NCBI RefSeq assembly: GCF_018687785.1
Contig: NZ_LTBL01000001.1
Span: forward strand, 1,107,780-1,171,779
DNA: 64,000 nucleotides
From: Methanovulcanius yangii
GTDB lineage: Archaea; Halobacteriota; Methanomicrobia; Methanomicrobiales; Methanomicrobiaceae
Direction of reading: 5' to 3'
Of the stretch, positions 52,744-62,696 are shown one piece after another; positions within the stretch are counted from its first letter, which is position 1; each line of letters starts with the position of its first letter. The notes under the pieces are model-generated. The model searched no databases, had not been told where the DNA came from, and saw only the letters and a list, made by a program, of their open reading frames with translations. The position numbers and the translations under genes are program-made.

Positions 52744-53853
52744 ATGGGACTTGTTGAAGTAAGAGAGGGTACAACGCATTTTTTTGTCCCCGAACAGGAT
52801 GCCGATAGCTCCTTTCCCCCCGGAACCGGAGCAGTATTTTATAATCGCCGGATGGAACTGAACCGCGACGCCACCGTTCTCTTCCTCCGGCACACCGATG
52901 TGAGCTCCTATCTCGATGCCATGGGGGCATCCGGAGCCAGGGGTCTCAGGGTAGCCAACGAATGCGGCATCCCGGTTACCATCAACGACTATAATCCCGA
53001 CGCGGTCGACCTGATCGAACGCAATGCCACTGGATTTACGGAAGAAGACATCACCGTCACCCAGGCCGACTGCAGGGTGCTGATGGGAGGGCGCAGGTTT
53101 GATGCAATCGACCTCGATCCCTTCGGAACACCGGCTCCCTTCGTCGATGGCGCGGCCACCAGCGCAAAACGCTACCTCTTTGTGACGGCCACCGACACCG
53201 CACCCCTCTGCGGCGCACACCTGAAGGCCGGGATGCGGCGGTACGGGGCACGTCCTCTCAACACAGAGTATCACAGCGAAGTGGGGCTCCGTGTGCTCCT
53301 CGGATTTGTCGCCCGCGAAGTGGTCAAATACGACCGGGGCATCGAACCCCTCTTCTGTTTTGCCCGGGAGCACTTTGTCCGCCTTCACCTCCGCGTGACG
53401 AGGGGCGCAGGGAGGGCCGACAAGACCGTCGCCCGCATCGGCTACATCCACCAGTGTCCGGCCTGCCCTGAGCGGCTGGAAGAGCCGGGCATCGTTGCCG
53501 GGTGCCACATCTGTCCGCGGTGCGGAAAGCGTATGACCCCCACCGGACCCCTCTGGCTGGGGCAGGTCAATGACCGGGACCTCATTCATACGATGGCGGC
53601 TGGGCTTCCCTCCGTCCCGCTGGGCACATCCGGCGCCATCGAACGGCTCCTCGCCATCCTCGGGGAGGAACTCGACACCTCCACCTTCTACAACTATCAC
53701 CGGCTTGCAAAATTGTGGCACACCTCGCCCCGGGGCATGGACGACGTGCTCGCCTGCCTGAAGGAGGGAGGGTACGAGGCATCGCGGACCCACTATGACG
53801 GGAGGGGACTCAAGACGACGGCACCTCTCGATGTCCTGCGGGAATGCATCTGA
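52744..53853 (+). CDS. trm1: tRNA (guanine-26-N2)-dimethyltransferase
   Basis: A 369-aa Trm1 with the SAM domain in the N-terminal half (DAMGASGARGLRVANE, then NDYNPDAVDLIERN) and catalytic DAIDLDPFGTPAPF (about 120-133). A zinc-binding region CPACPE...CHICPRCGK lies near 238-262. It makes m2,2G26. It starts 67 bp from the divergent tRNA-Arg gene. CTATAAGATT about 35 bp upstream could serve as TATA box, implying a very short leader. Confidence 0.95.
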   Translation: MGLVEVREGTTHFFVPEQDADSSFPPGTGAVFYNRRMELNRDATVLFLRHTDVSSYLDAMGASGARGLRVANECGIPVTINDYNPDAVDLIERNATGFTEEDITVTQADCRVLMGGRRFDAIDLDPFGTPAPFVDGAATSAKRYLFVTATDTAPLCGAHLKAGMRRYGARPLNTEYHSEVGLRVLLGFVAREVVKYDRGIEPLFCFAREHFVRLHLRVTRGAGRADKTVARIGYIHQCPACPERLEEPGIVAGCHICPRCGKRMTPTGPLWLGQVNDRDLIHTMAAGLPSVPLGTSGAIERLLAILGEELDTSTFYNYHRLAKLWHTSPRGMDDVLACLKEGGYEASRTHYDGRGLKTTAPLDVLRECI

Positions 53854-53878
53854 TTGATACTGTAGTATTAAAGGAATT

Positions 53879-54991
53879 TCAGGGTTTTGTGACGACTGTC
53901 AGAATATCCCCGTCGTCGAGTTCATGGGGCAGGCCGACCCGCTGCGCATCGTGCTTGACCGACGTTCCCCAGACCTTCGCGTACCTGAACTTCTCCACGA
54001 AGTCACGGTGCAATTTGTTGCAGACGTCCTCCACGGTGGCGGGTTTTCGGATAATGAGCGGTTCTTCGAGGTCGGCCGCTTCACCCACCGGTTTCATGTA
54101 AATGCGGATGAAGCCAAGGTGATCGAAGATCGCATCCTTCAACAGTTCGATGTTGTAGCCGCTTGCCGCCGAGAGCATGATGGGAGGCCGCCCGAACCGG
54201 TCGCTCACGTCCCTGACAATCTCCTCTCTTGTCTCCTGGTCGACAAGGTCGACCTTGTTGATGGCAAAGAATGCCGGAGTATACACCCGGTTGCTCATCA
54301 TCGCATCGATGAAATCATCCTGGGTCACGTGGCCGCGGACGAGCACATCTGCATTGACACACTTGTTCTCAGCGAGGATGGCACGGATCTCCTCGAGGTC
54401 GAGGCCAGCGTCCCCCACCGTATTGAACCGGATACCGCCGCTTGATTTCTTTTTTATTGTGATATCGGGTTTCTGATGGTTAATCCGTATTCCTGCGTCA
54501 TAGAGTTCGCGGATGAGGACATCGATGTGCTTTTCGTTGTAGACGTCTCCCAAAAGGAGAATGAGATCCGCACCCCGGACGACCGAGATCACTTCCTTGC
54601 CGCGCCCCTTGCCCATCGCAGCACCGGCGATCAGCCCGGGGATATCAAGGATCTGAATATTGGCCCCTTTGTGCTCCATCGAGCCGGGAACCACAGTCAG
54701 CGTGGTGAAGGCATATGCCGCAGCTTCGCTCCGGGTCCCGGTCAGACAGTTGAGAAGCGTCGACTTCCCCACCGACGGGAACCCGACAAGGACGACCGTT
54801 CCGTCCCCGGATTTCTTGACAGAATATCCCTCTCCACCACCGCTGGAGGCCATGGCCCGGCTGACCGCCTCGTCCTTCAGCCGGGCGAGTTTTGCCTTGA
54901 GTTTCCCGATATGCCCTGAGGTCGCCTTATTATATTTGGTAGTGCGGATTTCTTCTTCAAGATCCCGAATCTCTTCTTCAACTGAGGCCAT
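53879..54991 (-). CDS. DRG-type GTP-binding protein
   Basis: A 370-aa OBG/DRG GTPase. It has a helical N terminus (MASVEEEIRDLEEEIRTTKY onward), G1 GFPSVGKST (70-78), G3 DIPG, G4 NKVD and a C-terminal TGS domain. The DRG-specific insert with SSGGIRFN is present. These GTPases act on ribosomes in translation. The open frame extends to 55192, but ATG 54991 gives the family start. Confidence 0.93.
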   Translation of the reverse strand: MASVEEEIRDLEEEIRTTKYNKATSGHIGKLKAKLARLKDEAVSRAMASSGGGEGYSVKKSGDGTVVLVGFPSVGKSTLLNCLTGTRSEAAAYAFTTLTVVPGSMEHKGANIQILDIPGLIAGAAMGKGRGKEVISVVRGADLILLLGDVYNEKHIDVLIRELYDAGIRINHQKPDITIKKKSSGGIRFNTVGDAGLDLEEIRAILAENKCVNADVLVRGHVTQDDFIDAMMSNRVYTPAFFAINKVDLVDQETREEIVRDVSDRFGRPPIMLSAASGYNIELLKDAIFDHLGFIRIYMKPVGEAADLEEPLIIRKPATVEDVCNKLHRDFVEKFRYAKVWGTSVKHDAQRVGLPHELDDGDILTVVTKP

Positions 54992-55034
54992 TTTTGTTGG
55001 TACAAGTGGGATTTCGAGATACTTATTGGTAGTG

Positions 55035-55042
55035 TATTTATA
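55035..55042 (-). promoter_or_regulatory. TATA box of the DRG gene
   Basis: TATAAATA on the minus strand lies about 45 bp upstream of ATG 54991, implying a leader of about 20 nt. Confidence 0.5.
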
Positions 55043-55257
55043 CATTTCATTTTGATACGATTCCGGGAAAATGGGGCAGGTATCGATGAAAACGGGAGAC
55101 AGAAATGATGAGCGGATCCATAAGGAAGTCACCCATGGCGGCTGAAGGGCAATGCCGCGCAGACCTCTCCGGACAGGCAGGGATTGGGACAATTCAGTCG
55201 GTCTTCATCGTAAAACAGGATGTCGGTGTGTCCGGCGGGGCGTTTCGGGCGAGGGTG

Positions 55258-55371
55258 TCAGGTGGCACCTGCCGCCAGAAGGACGATGAGAATGAACCCT
55301 CCGGCAACAAGCGTCACAAACCCGCCCATCCGGAGCAGAAAATACAGGCGGGCGATCTCTTCCGGCTTCAT
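55258..55371 (-). CDS. 37-aa single-TM protein at the end of the ATP synthase operon
   Basis: [20 protein letters not shown] followed by a hydrophobic stretch to the end gives one TM helix. The ATG overlaps the atpD stop as ATGA, the same coupling used between the other ATP synthase genes here, which is the main support. No homologue is known to me. It might be a small accessory or assembly subunit. Confidence 0.6.
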   Translation of the reverse strand: MKPEEIARLYFLLRMGGFVTLVAGGFILIVLLAAGAT

Positions 55372-56018
55372 GGGAAGAACTCCCCGGACCGGGTCCCTTT
55401 TGCCCGTTTTCTCCGGAAGATATCCTCACGCTCCATCTCCTCGAGATACCCGTCGATATACGCCGCCGTATCATAGAGGGAGGGGAGGAGGATGTTTGCC
55501 AGTGCATTGACCCTGCGTCGGGTGGTGGCAATCTGTTCTGCGAGGCGCACGAGCGATCCCTCAAGTTCGGCAAGCACCAGCGCAGCCCGGACCGCTTCCC
55601 CGCACGCACGGTACGCCTCATCGAGATGGGACGACGGGACGGCAAGCGGGTAACCGGGTTCATGGGCATCCCGAAGCCTGTCGGGAAGAGTCAGCGAGGG
55701 GACGGCCGTCCCCATCACCGTCTCGGTTCGCATTGCCACCTCTGCCACCGGTGGCGCCATGGAAAGCGCATCCTCAAGATCCCGGAGCCCCATGGCCATC
55801 CTGGCCCGCATGAGGGGAGGATAGGATCGCCCAAAGGCATCCTCCGCCTCCTTTCTCAGGGCATCCCGCCGGTCCCTGAGACGGAAAAATTCCATCACCA
55901 TCGTATCCAGTTTTTCCTGAAGGAGTTCATGCCCCTTCTCCGCGACGACAATGCGCTTGCGGATCTTCAATAGCTCGATACGTGTCGGGCGCGTCCCCGG
56001 GATGATCTGCCGGCTCAC
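55368..56018 (-). CDS. atpD: A-type ATP synthase subunit D
   Basis: A 216-aa central-stalk subunit. The N terminus [34 protein letters not shown] and the C-terminal [18 protein letters not shown] are the family's two long helices. It couples rotation of the K ring to catalysis. It overlaps atpB by 4 bp. Confidence 0.96.
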   Translation of the reverse strand: MSRQIIPGTRPTRIELLKIRKRIVVAEKGHELLQEKLDTMVMEFFRLRDRRDALRKEAEDAFGRSYPPLMRARMAMGLRDLEDALSMAPPVAEVAMRTETVMGTAVPSLTLPDRLRDAHEPGYPLAVPSSHLDEAYRACGEAVRAALVLAELEGSLVRLAEQIATTRRRVNALANILLPSLYDTAAYIDGYLEEMEREDIFRRKRAKGTRSGEFFP

Positions 56019-57403
56019 TCCTCCTCTCCCTCCCGGTACCTGTCTATCAGTGCCGGGTCAATCCGGTTGAGCTCCTCTGGTGGAAAGAGCCGGAAAAGGT
56101 CCCACGCAGCATCCAGCGACTCGCGAATCGTCCGCCCCCGTGCAATTCCCTGACCAACAAACTCCTCCTCAAACCGTTCGGCAAATGTGAGATATCGCCG
56201 GTCGGCCTCCGATAGGCCCTCCTCGCCGATCACGGTCACAAGGCTCTCCAGCCGCCTGCCCTTCGCATAGGCGGCATACAGCTGATCAGAGACACTGCCA
56301 TGGTCTTCGCGGGTCTTTCCCGCCCCGATTCCCCCGGACATCAGGCGGGAGAGAGAGGGAAGGACATCGATGGGGGGATAGATGCCCTTGCGGTGGAGGT
56401 CACGGGAGAGAACGATCTGCCCTTCCGTGATGTACCCGGTCAAATCCGGTACCGGGTGGGTGATGTCATCGTCCGGCATCGAGATGATGGGAAGCTGGGT
56501 GATCGACCCCGTTCTCCCGTGAATCCTTCCTGCACGTTCGAAGATGGAGGCGAGATCGGTATACATGTACCCGGGATATCCACGCCGTGCCGGGACTTCA
56601 TCGCGGGCCGCGGAGACCTCTCGCAAAGCCTCGCAGTAGGCGGTGATGTCCTGCAGGATGACGAGCACATGCATCCCGAGATCAAAGGCCAGGTACTCTG
56701 CGGCGGTAAGTGCCAGGCGCGGTGTGATGATCCGCTCGATGGCCGGATCGTCCGCCCGGTTGATGAAGACCACCGCATGGCCAAGCGCACCGGTCTCTTC
56801 GAATTCATTCAAAAAGAAGCGCGCCTCTTCGTTGGTGATCCCCATCGCCCCGAAGACAATGGCAAACTCCTCATGATCCCTGAGTACCCGGGCCTGACGG
56901 GCAATCTGTGCGGCCAGACTTGAGTGCGGCAGCCCCGCCCCCGAAAAAATCGGCAGTTTCTGCCCCCGCACGAGGGTGTTCATCCCGTCGATCGCGGATA
57001 TCCCGGTCTCGATACAGTCCTCGGGGAAGGCACGGGCGGTCGGGTTGATGGGCGACCCGGAGATGTCCATGACTTTTCCCGGGATGACCGCGCCCCCCCC
57101 GTCCGCCGGTGCTGCCGACCCGTCGAAGATCCTCCCCAGGATCTCGGGGCTTACCACCATCCGAAGAGGTTCGCCGGTAAAGCGGACCGAGGTGATGTCG
57201 GTGTCAAGATCCCGCGTCCCGCCGAATACCTGAATCACAGCAACATCCGTGCGGCTCTCGAGGACCTGTCCGAGCCTCTTCTCCCCGTCCGGCAGCCGCA
57301 CCTCCACCACCTCCCCGTAGGCGGCGTCACCGACCCCCGAGACCGCCATCAGCGGACCCGACACACGGGCGACCGAGGTGTATTCACGTGCAGGCGAGGT
57401 CAT
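56015..57403 (-). CDS. atpB: A-type ATP synthase subunit B
   Basis: A 462-aa non-catalytic A1 subunit with [46 protein letters not shown], in which the P-loop is degenerate as expected, and the [21 protein letters not shown] segment. It alternates with subunit A in the hexamer. It overlaps atpA and atpD by 4 bp each. Confidence 0.97.
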   Translation of the reverse strand: MTSPAREYTSVARVSGPLMAVSGVGDAAYGEVVEVRLPDGEKRLGQVLESRTDVAVIQVFGGTRDLDTDITSVRFTGEPLRMVVSPEILGRIFDGSAAPADGGGAVIPGKVMDISGSPINPTARAFPEDCIETGISAIDGMNTLVRGQKLPIFSGAGLPHSSLAAQIARQARVLRDHEEFAIVFGAMGITNEEARFFLNEFEETGALGHAVVFINRADDPAIERIITPRLALTAAEYLAFDLGMHVLVILQDITAYCEALREVSAARDEVPARRGYPGYMYTDLASIFERAGRIHGRTGSITQLPIISMPDDDITHPVPDLTGYITEGQIVLSRDLHRKGIYPPIDVLPSLSRLMSGGIGAGKTREDHGSVSDQLYAAYAKGRRLESLVTVIGEEGLSEADRRYLTFAERFEEEFVGQGIARGRTIRESLDAAWDLFRLFPPEELNRIDPALIDRYREGEEE

Positions 57404-59163
57404 CGACTCCCTCCTTCCCCGGCGCCAAACGCCGAAGCCATCTCACGTTCGGTCTCATCAACATACCCCTCGAATTCATCGTTGGGAACCGTTCCGAGAC
57501 GGGCGAGGCGTGAGGTGACCGGAAGCGCCCGTATCTCTGCGACGGTCTTTCCCCGGGCGACCGCCGCTCTCCCGAACCTGGCATAATCCGTGATGAGCTG
57601 CATCATGGCGTACTGCTTTTCCGGCGGGCAGAACGTATCGACCGGGTCGAACGCCGATTGCATGAGAAACCACTCCCGGATAATCTCCGCGACATGCAGC
57701 GACAGTTTGTCATCCTCGGGAAGTACATCCGGGCCGACGAGGTGTACGATCTCCTCCAGTTCGCTCTCCTTCTGTAAAACCGCCATCATTGCACCCCGCA
57801 TCGCATTCCATTCCTCCCCGCCGCGGCCTTTCCACCATTCCTGGACGTCGTCGGGATAGAGGGAGTAGGAACTTAGCCAGTTAATCGCCGGATAGTGGCG
57901 TGCATGCGCAAGATCGGCATCCAGCGCCCAGAAAACCCGGACAACACGCAGCGTGTTCTGGGTGACTGGTTCGGAGAAGTCCCCGCCGGGCGGAGAGACC
58001 GCCCCGATGACCGAGACAGAACCCGATTTCCCGGACGGCCCATGCACACGGACCTTTCCGGCGCGCTCATAGAATCCTGCAAGCCGGGAGGCAAGATATG
58101 CGGGATACCCGTGTTCACCCGGCATCTCTTCCAGCCGCCCTGAGATCTCCCGCATCGCCTCGGCCCACCGGGAAGTGGAATCCGCCATCAGGGCTACGTC
58201 ATAGCCCATATCGCGGTAATACTCCGCGATGGTTATGCCGGTATACACCGAGGCCTCACGGGCGGCAACCGGCATGTTCGAGGTGTTGCCGATGAGAATC
58301 GTCCTGTCCATCAAAGGGTCGCCGCTCCGGGGGTCGGTGAGGGCGGGGAACTGCCGGAGCACATCCGCAAGTTCGTTGCCCCGTTCCCCGCACCCCACGT
58401 AGACAATGATATCGGCGTCCGACCATTTGGCGAGCTGGTGCTGAACCACGGTCTTTCCCGCCCCGAAAGGACCGGGGACGGCAGCTGTTCCGCCTTTTAC
58501 GATGGGGAAGAAGGAATCGATGATCCGCTGCCCGGTGACCAGCGGGGTATCGGGACGGAGTTTCTCCGCAAAGGGTCGCGCAACCCGAACAGGCCAGCGA
58601 CGCATCATGGAAAGGGGCACCTCCGTTCCTCCTGCGGTGAGAACGCCAGCAACCTCTTCGGTTATTGCATACCTTCCGGAACCGGCGACGGTCGTAAAGA
58701 CCCCCGCTATTCCGTGGGGAACGAGTATCGGGTGTTCGAACCGTCCCTCGGCCACCGTCCCGACGATGGTCCCGGGGACCGCCTTTCCGTCGGCTTCGGC
58801 GAGGGGAGTGAATTCATACCTCCGTTCGCGGTCGAGGGCAGGAAGCGATGCGCCGCGGATGATGAAGTCCCCCATCTCATCGCGGAGAACCTCAAGGGGA
58901 CGCTGTATTCCGTCATAGACCATGCCCAGAAGACCGGGTCCGAGTTCGACGGAGAGGGGCGCTCCGGTCCGTTCCACCGGTTCACCGGGGCCGATGCCGG
59001 TCGTGTCCTCATACACCTGAATCGTTGCCACATCACCGGCAAGCCCGATGATCTCGCCGATGAGGGCGTCCGTTCCTGCACGGACCACTTCATACATCCG
59101 GGCACCCCGCATTCCGTCCGCTTCCACGACAGGGCCGGTGATCCGGATGATCCGTCCGGTCAC
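57400..59163 (-). CDS. atpA: A-type ATP synthase catalytic subunit A
   Basis: A 587-aa catalytic subunit with P-loop GPFGAGKT at 231-238 and the A-subunit-specific insert between residues about 100 and 190. [32 protein letters not shown] and [13 protein letters not shown] also occur. It makes or hydrolyses ATP at its interface with B. It overlaps atpF and atpB by 4 bp each. Confidence 0.98.
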   Translation of the reverse strand: MTGRIIRITGPVVEADGMRGARMYEVVRAGTDALIGEIIGLAGDVATIQVYEDTTGIGPGEPVERTGAPLSVELGPGLLGMVYDGIQRPLEVLRDEMGDFIIRGASLPALDRERRYEFTPLAEADGKAVPGTIVGTVAEGRFEHPILVPHGIAGVFTTVAGSGRYAITEEVAGVLTAGGTEVPLSMMRRWPVRVARPFAEKLRPDTPLVTGQRIIDSFFPIVKGGTAAVPGPFGAGKTVVQHQLAKWSDADIIVYVGCGERGNELADVLRQFPALTDPRSGDPLMDRTILIGNTSNMPVAAREASVYTGITIAEYYRDMGYDVALMADSTSRWAEAMREISGRLEEMPGEHGYPAYLASRLAGFYERAGKVRVHGPSGKSGSVSVIGAVSPPGGDFSEPVTQNTLRVVRVFWALDADLAHARHYPAINWLSSYSLYPDDVQEWWKGRGGEEWNAMRGAMMAVLQKESELEEIVHLVGPDVLPEDDKLSLHVAEIIREWFLMQSAFDPVDTFCPPEKQYAMMQLITDYARFGRAAVARGKTVAEIRALPVTSRLARLGTVPNDEFEGYVDETEREMASAFGAGEGGSR

Positions 59164-59471
59164 CTCCTCACCCCCGGCATATGTCTGCCCGCCACCTTCC
59201 GGACCGCCCGTGTAACCGCATCCTCACCATGAACCGGGCCTGACGGCCCGGGTATGCCGATAATGACCGGGTATGCCCCCCGTAACGGAGGCAGCGAAAT
59301 TTCCGTGAGGTACCGATCAAGCACGAGAACGATAGCCGTCTCCTCATCCGCGAGCACCTCTTCAAGGGCATGTTCTGCGTCGGTTATGTCAGTACAGGTA
59401 ATTGTGTGGGCGATTCCGCCCGCCAGGCAGGCAGAGGTTGTCATGCGGTCACCAATAGCAATGATCTTCAT
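59160..59471 (-). CDS. atpF: A-type ATP synthase subunit F
   Basis: A 103-aa central-stalk subunit beginning MKIIAIGDRMTTSACLAGGI. It has the typical Rossmann-like N terminus and a middle helix (EHALEEVLADEETAIVLVLDRYL). The usual C-terminal regulatory tail is present (VTRAVRKVAGRH). It overlaps atpC and atpA by 4 bp each. Confidence 0.93.
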   Translation of the reverse strand: MKIIAIGDRMTTSACLAGGIAHTITCTDITDAEHALEEVLADEETAIVLVLDRYLTEISLPPLRGAYPVIIGIPGPSGPVHGEDAVTRAVRKVAGRHMPGVRR

Positions 59472-60667
59472 TCTTCCTTCTCCTCCAGAACCAGCACCTC
59501 TTCAATCTCCTCCGGCGATAGGCCCGCCTCCACTCCGTTTGCAATGGCCCGCATATTCTGCGACTCATACCTGAGGGCGACCAGATACCGGAGGAGAGGC
59601 CCGCTTTCGAGGTGATACTGGTTTGACACCGCCCGGACGGCATTCAGAAGACAGCGGTCAAGGGCCGCCTCCATCACGGGGATATTCTCATCACGGATTG
59701 CATCCGGCCGTTCGGAGAGATCCGGTTCATACTGCGTTCCTGCAAGGCTCGATACGAGATCCGGGAGAGATCCCGCACGTCGGGCGCGCTGGAACCGTTC
59801 CCCGATGAGTTCGAACCCGCCGTCAAAGATCAGGTGGTGGTCGGTCCGTTCCCTCTCCATCCCGAAGGCAAGGGCCCGGGCAAGCACACGGATGTTGGCG
59901 ACGTCGACCAGTCGTCCGGCAACTTCGGTCACCGGCGGAGCAAGGGAGATGTCGACCTCTCGTGCGGCAAGTGAGAGATTTCTCATGCCTGCCCGGTGGA
60001 GATGAGTGGAGAATACGGAGATATCCCCTGCTGCCTCCTTATACACCTCAGCCAGCAGTGGTCCGAACGGCGCTGAGGAAAAACGGCTTATCGCATCATC
60101 GGGTCCTGCGGCATGCACCGCCTTGCGTATCATTTCAGGGGTCAGGGGACCGGCAGGGGAAGCCCGCCGCTCAAGGTCGGCCGGGGAGACGCCCCGTGCT
60201 TTTGCGGACATGATCCATCCCGCTTCTCCCGCAAGGAGCATCTCCGTATAGGCCCTGAAGAAGTGTCGGACACTGTCAGGAACGTTCTCCGAGAGACGTA
60301 TCATCGAATGGTAATAATGGCTGCGAATGGACTGTTCCGCCATATCGATGTCCATCTCCGCTGCCGGGGAGAAGGGATGGCCCGCCGTCCTGAAACGGTC
60401 AAAGAGGTCGTGGAGGGTGTGCGCCTCGAGAACGACATTCACGGTTTCCCGGTCGACCATGGGATTGCCGATTGCCCGGACGCGTGCATCCGGGCGGGCG
60501 AAGGCAGCGATGTTCAGGATTACCTGAAAATATCCAGCCGATGCAGCGATCAACAGGGCGATGAGGACTGCGATCACGAGGGCAACCACCAGAAATGCCG
60601 ACCCGTCGCCACCACCAAGCAGGCCTGCAAACATCATGTCAAGTGTGCTGTCAGTCATCGTCACCAA
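59468..60667 (-). CDS. atpC: A-type ATP synthase subunit C with N-terminal membrane segment
   Basis: A 399-aa subunit C (V-type d homologue) that connects the central stalk to the K ring. The C-terminal ~340 residues show the three-fold repeat of the family and the terminal LRYESQNMRAIANGVEAGL block. Unusually, residues about 20-48 are strongly hydrophobic (GSAFLVVALVIAVLIALLIA). Family members are normally soluble and about 340-360 aa, so this protein has an added membrane anchor. GTG and ATG starts are available at the N terminus. Confidence 0.9.
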   Translation of the reverse strand: MVTMTDSTLDMMFAGLLGGGDGSAFLVVALVIAVLIALLIAASAGYFQVILNIAAFARPDARVRAIGNPMVDRETVNVVLEAHTLHDLFDRFRTAGHPFSPAAEMDIDMAEQSIRSHYYHSMIRLSENVPDSVRHFFRAYTEMLLAGEAGWIMSAKARGVSPADLERRASPAGPLTPEMIRKAVHAAGPDDAISRFSSAPFGPLLAEVYKEAAGDISVFSTHLHRAGMRNLSLAAREVDISLAPPVTEVAGRLVDVANIRVLARALAFGMERERTDHHLIFDGGFELIGERFQRARRAGSLPDLVSSLAGTQYEPDLSERPDAIRDENIPVMEAALDRCLLNAVRAVSNQYHLESGPLLRYLVALRYESQNMRAIANGVEAGLSPEEIEEVLVLEEKEE

Positions 60668-61247
60668 AGAGTATCCGCGCCGTTTCCCGGGTCAGGCGCT
60701 CCCGCATCCGCTCACATCGTGCAGAGAACCGCTGGTCACACCGGTGAGCACCCCGTGTGACGACGACGCCCCCGCTCCCGCGGTCCGGCGTCTTCTCCCG
60801 GAGAACCTCCGCTACAATCTCCGGGAACTCCTCAAGGGCGCCATGTGCTGCCGTCTCGTCTTCTTCCCGGAAGAGAACCCGCACATCACCGGGACCGACG
60901 ATCTCCCGCCCTTCGGCGATCAGTCGCTCAAGAACTGCCCGATAGGCGGGCAAACCCGGGAGGGCGGATAGGTCGCGGTGTGCTCCGGCAAAACATTGTG
61001 TGATCCCGGATTCGCGTGCCTCACGAATCCCTGTTCGTGCATTCAGATGCGCCAGGGCAAGGATCTTTCTGCGCCGGGCCTTTGCCTCGCGTTCCGCGGC
61101 TTCAAGGATGGCGGCATATTCCCTGGTGGCGGCAATGTTCCCCTCGCGACGAATCCGGGCCTCTTCATCCGCGGCCTCACGGCAGATCCGTTCCACTTCA
61201 GCAGCCGTATCGGCACGGATTCGTGCGATGATCTCCTCCACCCCCAC
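60651..61247 (-). CDS. atpE: A-type ATP synthase subunit E
   Basis: A 198-aa peripheral-stalk subunit with the long N-terminal helix rich in Glu, Arg and Ala (IRADTAAEVERICREAADEE onward) and a C-terminal globular domain (GGVVVTRGAHRCDQRFSARCERM...). It pairs with subunit G/H, which is not visible in the window. It overlaps the C gene by 17 bp and lies directly after atpK. Confidence 0.92.
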   Translation of the reverse strand: MGVEEIIARIRADTAAEVERICREAADEEARIRREGNIAATREYAAILEAAEREAKARRRKILALAHLNARTGIREARESGITQCFAGAHRDLSALPGLPAYRAVLERLIAEGREIVGPGDVRVLFREEDETAAHGALEEFPEIVAEVLREKTPDRGSGGVVVTRGAHRCDQRFSARCERMRERLTRETARILFGDDD

Positions 61248-62696
61248 TTAGGCACCTCCAAAGAGGCCGATGCCAAACATGATAAGAACGGCCACAAGGA
61301 GCCCGAATATCGCAAACGTCTCGGCCATGACCGCAAAGACAAGGCTTGCACCCATGGCGTCCTGGCGCTGGGCCGTCGCTCCGATTCCGGAAGCGGCGGT
61401 CATCCCCTGCCCGATGGCTGAGAGACCTGCGAGGCCTACGGCAAATCCCGCACCGATGGAGGCGAGACCCGCCGCCGCCGTCGCGGTCACATCGCGGGTG
61501 ATCATGCCGGTAAACGCCATGATGAGGATCGCAACCAGAAGGCCATAGATCGCCTGCGTCTCGGGAATCACCGTAAAGACCAGACCTTTCCCGAACATCT
61601 CCTCTTTTTCCGCCGTTGCGGCAATGCCCGCGGATGCGGCGATGCCCTGACCGATGGCCGAGATGCCGGCAAAGCCCACCGCAAACCCGCATGCGATGGC
61701 TGCAAACCCCGCGGCAAGGGTGGCGGTGACGTCACGCGTGATCATGCCCGTGAAGACCATGATGAGGATGGCAACGAGGAGACCATAGATCGCCTGCGTC
61801 TCGGGAATCACCGAGAATACGAGATTCTTCCCGAACGTTCCCTCATGCTCCGCGGTGGTCGCGGTACCCGAAGCGGCCGCAATGCCCTGACCGATGGCCG
61901 AGATGCCGGCAAGGCCGACGGCAAATCCACACCCGATGGCTGCAAATCCGAGGGCGATATCCGCCGTCGGCGAGCCTGCGATCATCCCGGTGAACGCCAT
62001 GATCAGGATGGCGATCAGGAGGCCATATATGGCCTGCGTCTCCGGTATGACCGAAAATATCAGGTTCTTCCCGAAACTCTCCTCGTGTTCGGCGGAGGCC
62101 GCCGACCCCGCGGCGGCGGCTATGCCCTGACCAATGGCAGAGAGCCCCGCAATACCCACTGCAAGGCCGCACCCGATGGCAGCAAGCCCGGTCGCCTCCG
62201 TTGCGGTGGAGTCCCCCGTCAGAAGTCCGGAAAACGCCATGATCAGGATGGCAACCAGAAGACCATAGATCGCCTGTGTCTCGGGAATCACCGCAAATAT
62301 CAGGCTTCGCCCCATCGCTGAATCGTGTTCCGCCGTGGCGGCGATGCCCGCCGATGCCGCAATGCCCTGACCGATGGCAGAGAGGCCTGCAATTCCCGTC
62401 GCAAGCCCGGCGCCCACCGCCGCCAGCCCGAGGGGGAGCGGGACGCTCCCTCCGTCACCACCGATGACACCCGTCGAGAGGAGGATGAGAACCGCAATCA
62501 GGAGGCCGTACATCCCCTGCGTCTGCGGTACCGCCTGGAAGACAAGGGCACGCCCGAACTTCTCCGGCCGAATGGCAATGACACCCGCTCCCGTGGCACC
62601 GGCTATCCCGACACCGATGCCGGACCCGATGGCAGAGAGGCCGACCGCGAGGCCTGCCCCAATCACTGCAAGAATGAGCCCCGCATCGACCGTCAT
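61248..62696 (-). CDS. atpK: A-type ATP synthase proteolipid subunit K, six-hairpin fusion
   Basis: A 482-aa membrane protein made of six tandem 80-residue hairpins (12 TM helices) starting at ATG 62696. The ion-binding carboxylate is E139, E219, E299, E379 and E459 in hairpins 2-6; hairpin 1 has Q58 instead. Hairpins 2-5 read IGQG in TM1 and PETQAIYG in TM2, the pattern of Na+-binding rings. Hairpin 6 has AETFAIFG, lacking the second Gln. The open frame continues upstream to 63407, but that part is antisense or out of frame with atpI. A single-hairpin proteolipid is about 80 aa. Confidence 0.93.
   Translation of the reverse strand: MTVDAGLILAVIGAGLAVGLSAIGSGIGVGIAGATGAGVIAIRPEKFGRALVFQAVPQTQGMYGLLIAVLILLSTGVIGGDGGSVPLPLGLAAVGAGLATGIAGLSAIGQGIAASAGIAATAEHDSAMGRSLIFAVIPETQAIYGLLVAILIMAFSGLLTGDSTATEATGLAAIGCGLAVGIAGLSAIGQGIAAAAGSAASAEHEESFGKNLIFSVIPETQAIYGLLIAILIMAFTGMIAGSPTADIALGFAAIGCGFAVGLAGISAIGQGIAAASGTATTAEHEGTFGKNLVFSVIPETQAIYGLLVAILIMVFTGMITRDVTATLAAGFAAIACGFAVGFAGISAIGQGIAASAGIAATAEKEEMFGKGLVFTVIPETQAIYGLLVAILIMAFTGMITRDVTATAAAGLASIGAGFAVGLAGLSAIGQGMTAASGIGATAQRQDAMGASLVFAVMAETFAIFGLLVAVLIMFGIGLFGGA

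Noticed and set aside
54992-55257. Extended N terminus of the DRG GTPase up to 55192
   Set aside because: A TATA box at 55035-55042 lies inside it and the family start MASVEEEIRDLEEEI is at 54991.
61248-62696. CRISPR-like or satellite repeat because of regular 240-bp similarity
   Set aside because: The periodicity is explained by six homologous protein hairpins; the copies differ at synonymous positions and no spacers exist.
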